From positions 1-13,070 of the forward strand of contig JAJRTK010000190.1 of NCBI GenBank assembly GCA_024278345.1: a DNA stretch of 13,070 nt, given 5' to 3'. Source of the stretch: a bacterium (GTDB taxonomy: Bacteria > CSSED10-310 > JAJRTK01). Each line of letters starts with the position of its first letter. Position 1 is the first letter of the stretch. The notes below the pieces were generated by a model, which worked only from the letters and a program-made list of their open reading frames with translations, ran no database searches and was not told the DNA's origin. Below are positions 12,847 to 13,070 of this stretch, piece by piece. The translations under genes were made by a program, and so were the position numbers.

Positions 12847-13070
12847 ATGCACCGCTTCTTCAACGTCGCCGGGCCTTGCAACCCACAAATGCACTACATG
12901 CTCCCGCCGGAGCGGAGGATCCCCCGCGTCCGCACCTTCATCGAGCAACACCTCTACTTCACCGTCCACGCCCCCAGGCAGGTGGGGAAGACCACCTGTT
13001 TCCGCACCCTGGCCATCCAACTACGGGAAGAAGGCGACCACGCCGCTATTTTGGCCAGTTGCGAAACCGC
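12847..13070 (+). CDS. AAA-like P-loop ATPase, N-terminal part (runs off window)
   Basis: Only the first 74 codons are present. The start ATG has a near-perfect Shine-Dalgarno AAGGGAGG 6 nt upstream. The sequence begins MHRFFNVAGPCNPQMHYMLP, followed by a Walker A motif APRQVGKTT (residues 42-50, Lys48 and Thr49). Walker A and the lead FNxAGPCxPxxHYMLPP, recalled from a common bacterial family of AAA-like/archaeal-type ATPases, suggest an ATPase of the kind often found in mobile or defence-adjacent loci and in multi-copy families. Walker B and any C-terminal effector domain lie outside the window, so no function is assigned. Confidence 0.85.
   Translation, partial: MHRFFNVAGPCNPQMHYMLPPERRIPRVRTFIEQHLYFTVHAPRQVGKTTCFRTLAIQLREEGDHAAILASCET

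Overview
The window is GC-rich bacterial DNA by eye, with a Gram-negative-style gene set: a signal-peptide protein with a C-terminal membrane anchor, a lipobox lipoprotein, a large eukaryote-like Ser/Thr kinase with TPRs, and HflX. Large kinase-TPR proteins, Thr/Pro-rich secreted proteins and many palindromic intergenic repeats fit lineages such as Acidobacteriota or the former Deltaproteobacteria (Myxococcota, Binatota and relatives). This is a weak inference. There is no rRNA, tRNA, transposase or CRISPR array to anchor taxonomy.

Left part (1-3466): a 23-bp tandem repeat runs off the left edge. A perfect 30-bp palindrome follows, then a 1075-residue minus-strand gene. Its product is secreted and has an alpha/beta-hydrolase-like N-terminal region, EF-hand-like Asp/Asn/Gly loops, a NodB/polysaccharide-deacetylase-like middle, an 88-residue Thr/Pro-rich stalk and a C-terminal hydrophobic anchor.

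Middle (3467-5423): a 600-bp divergent intergenic region separates that gene from a plus-strand, stand-alone ATP-grasp protein. Two 42-bp REP-like palindromes in opposite orientation bracket this segment (3563-3604 and 5382-5423).

Right-middle (5515-12574): three plus-strand genes form an apparent operon. They are a beta-propeller (Asp-box) lipoprotein, a membrane Ser/Thr kinase with FlgO/TolB-like and TPR regions after its transmembrane segment, and HflX. The lipoprotein-kinase gap is 11 nt, and kinase and hflX overlap as TGATG, so they are probably translated together. The expected arrangement is an envelope lipoprotein and a transmembrane kinase co-expressed with a ribosome-associated GTPase; any functional link is inference.

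Right edge (12575-13070): a 272-bp intergenic region carries a hairpin-rich repeat, then the first 74 codons of an AAA-like P-loop ATPase that runs off the window. The same hairpin-rich repeat occurs at 5609-5725, inside the 5' part of the lipoprotein reading frame. The two copies share an 18/21-bp leader and nearly equal length (117 and 120 bp), and both end in an 8-bp stem with a GGA loop whose stem sequence differs between copies. This is the most distinctive non-coding signal in the window.
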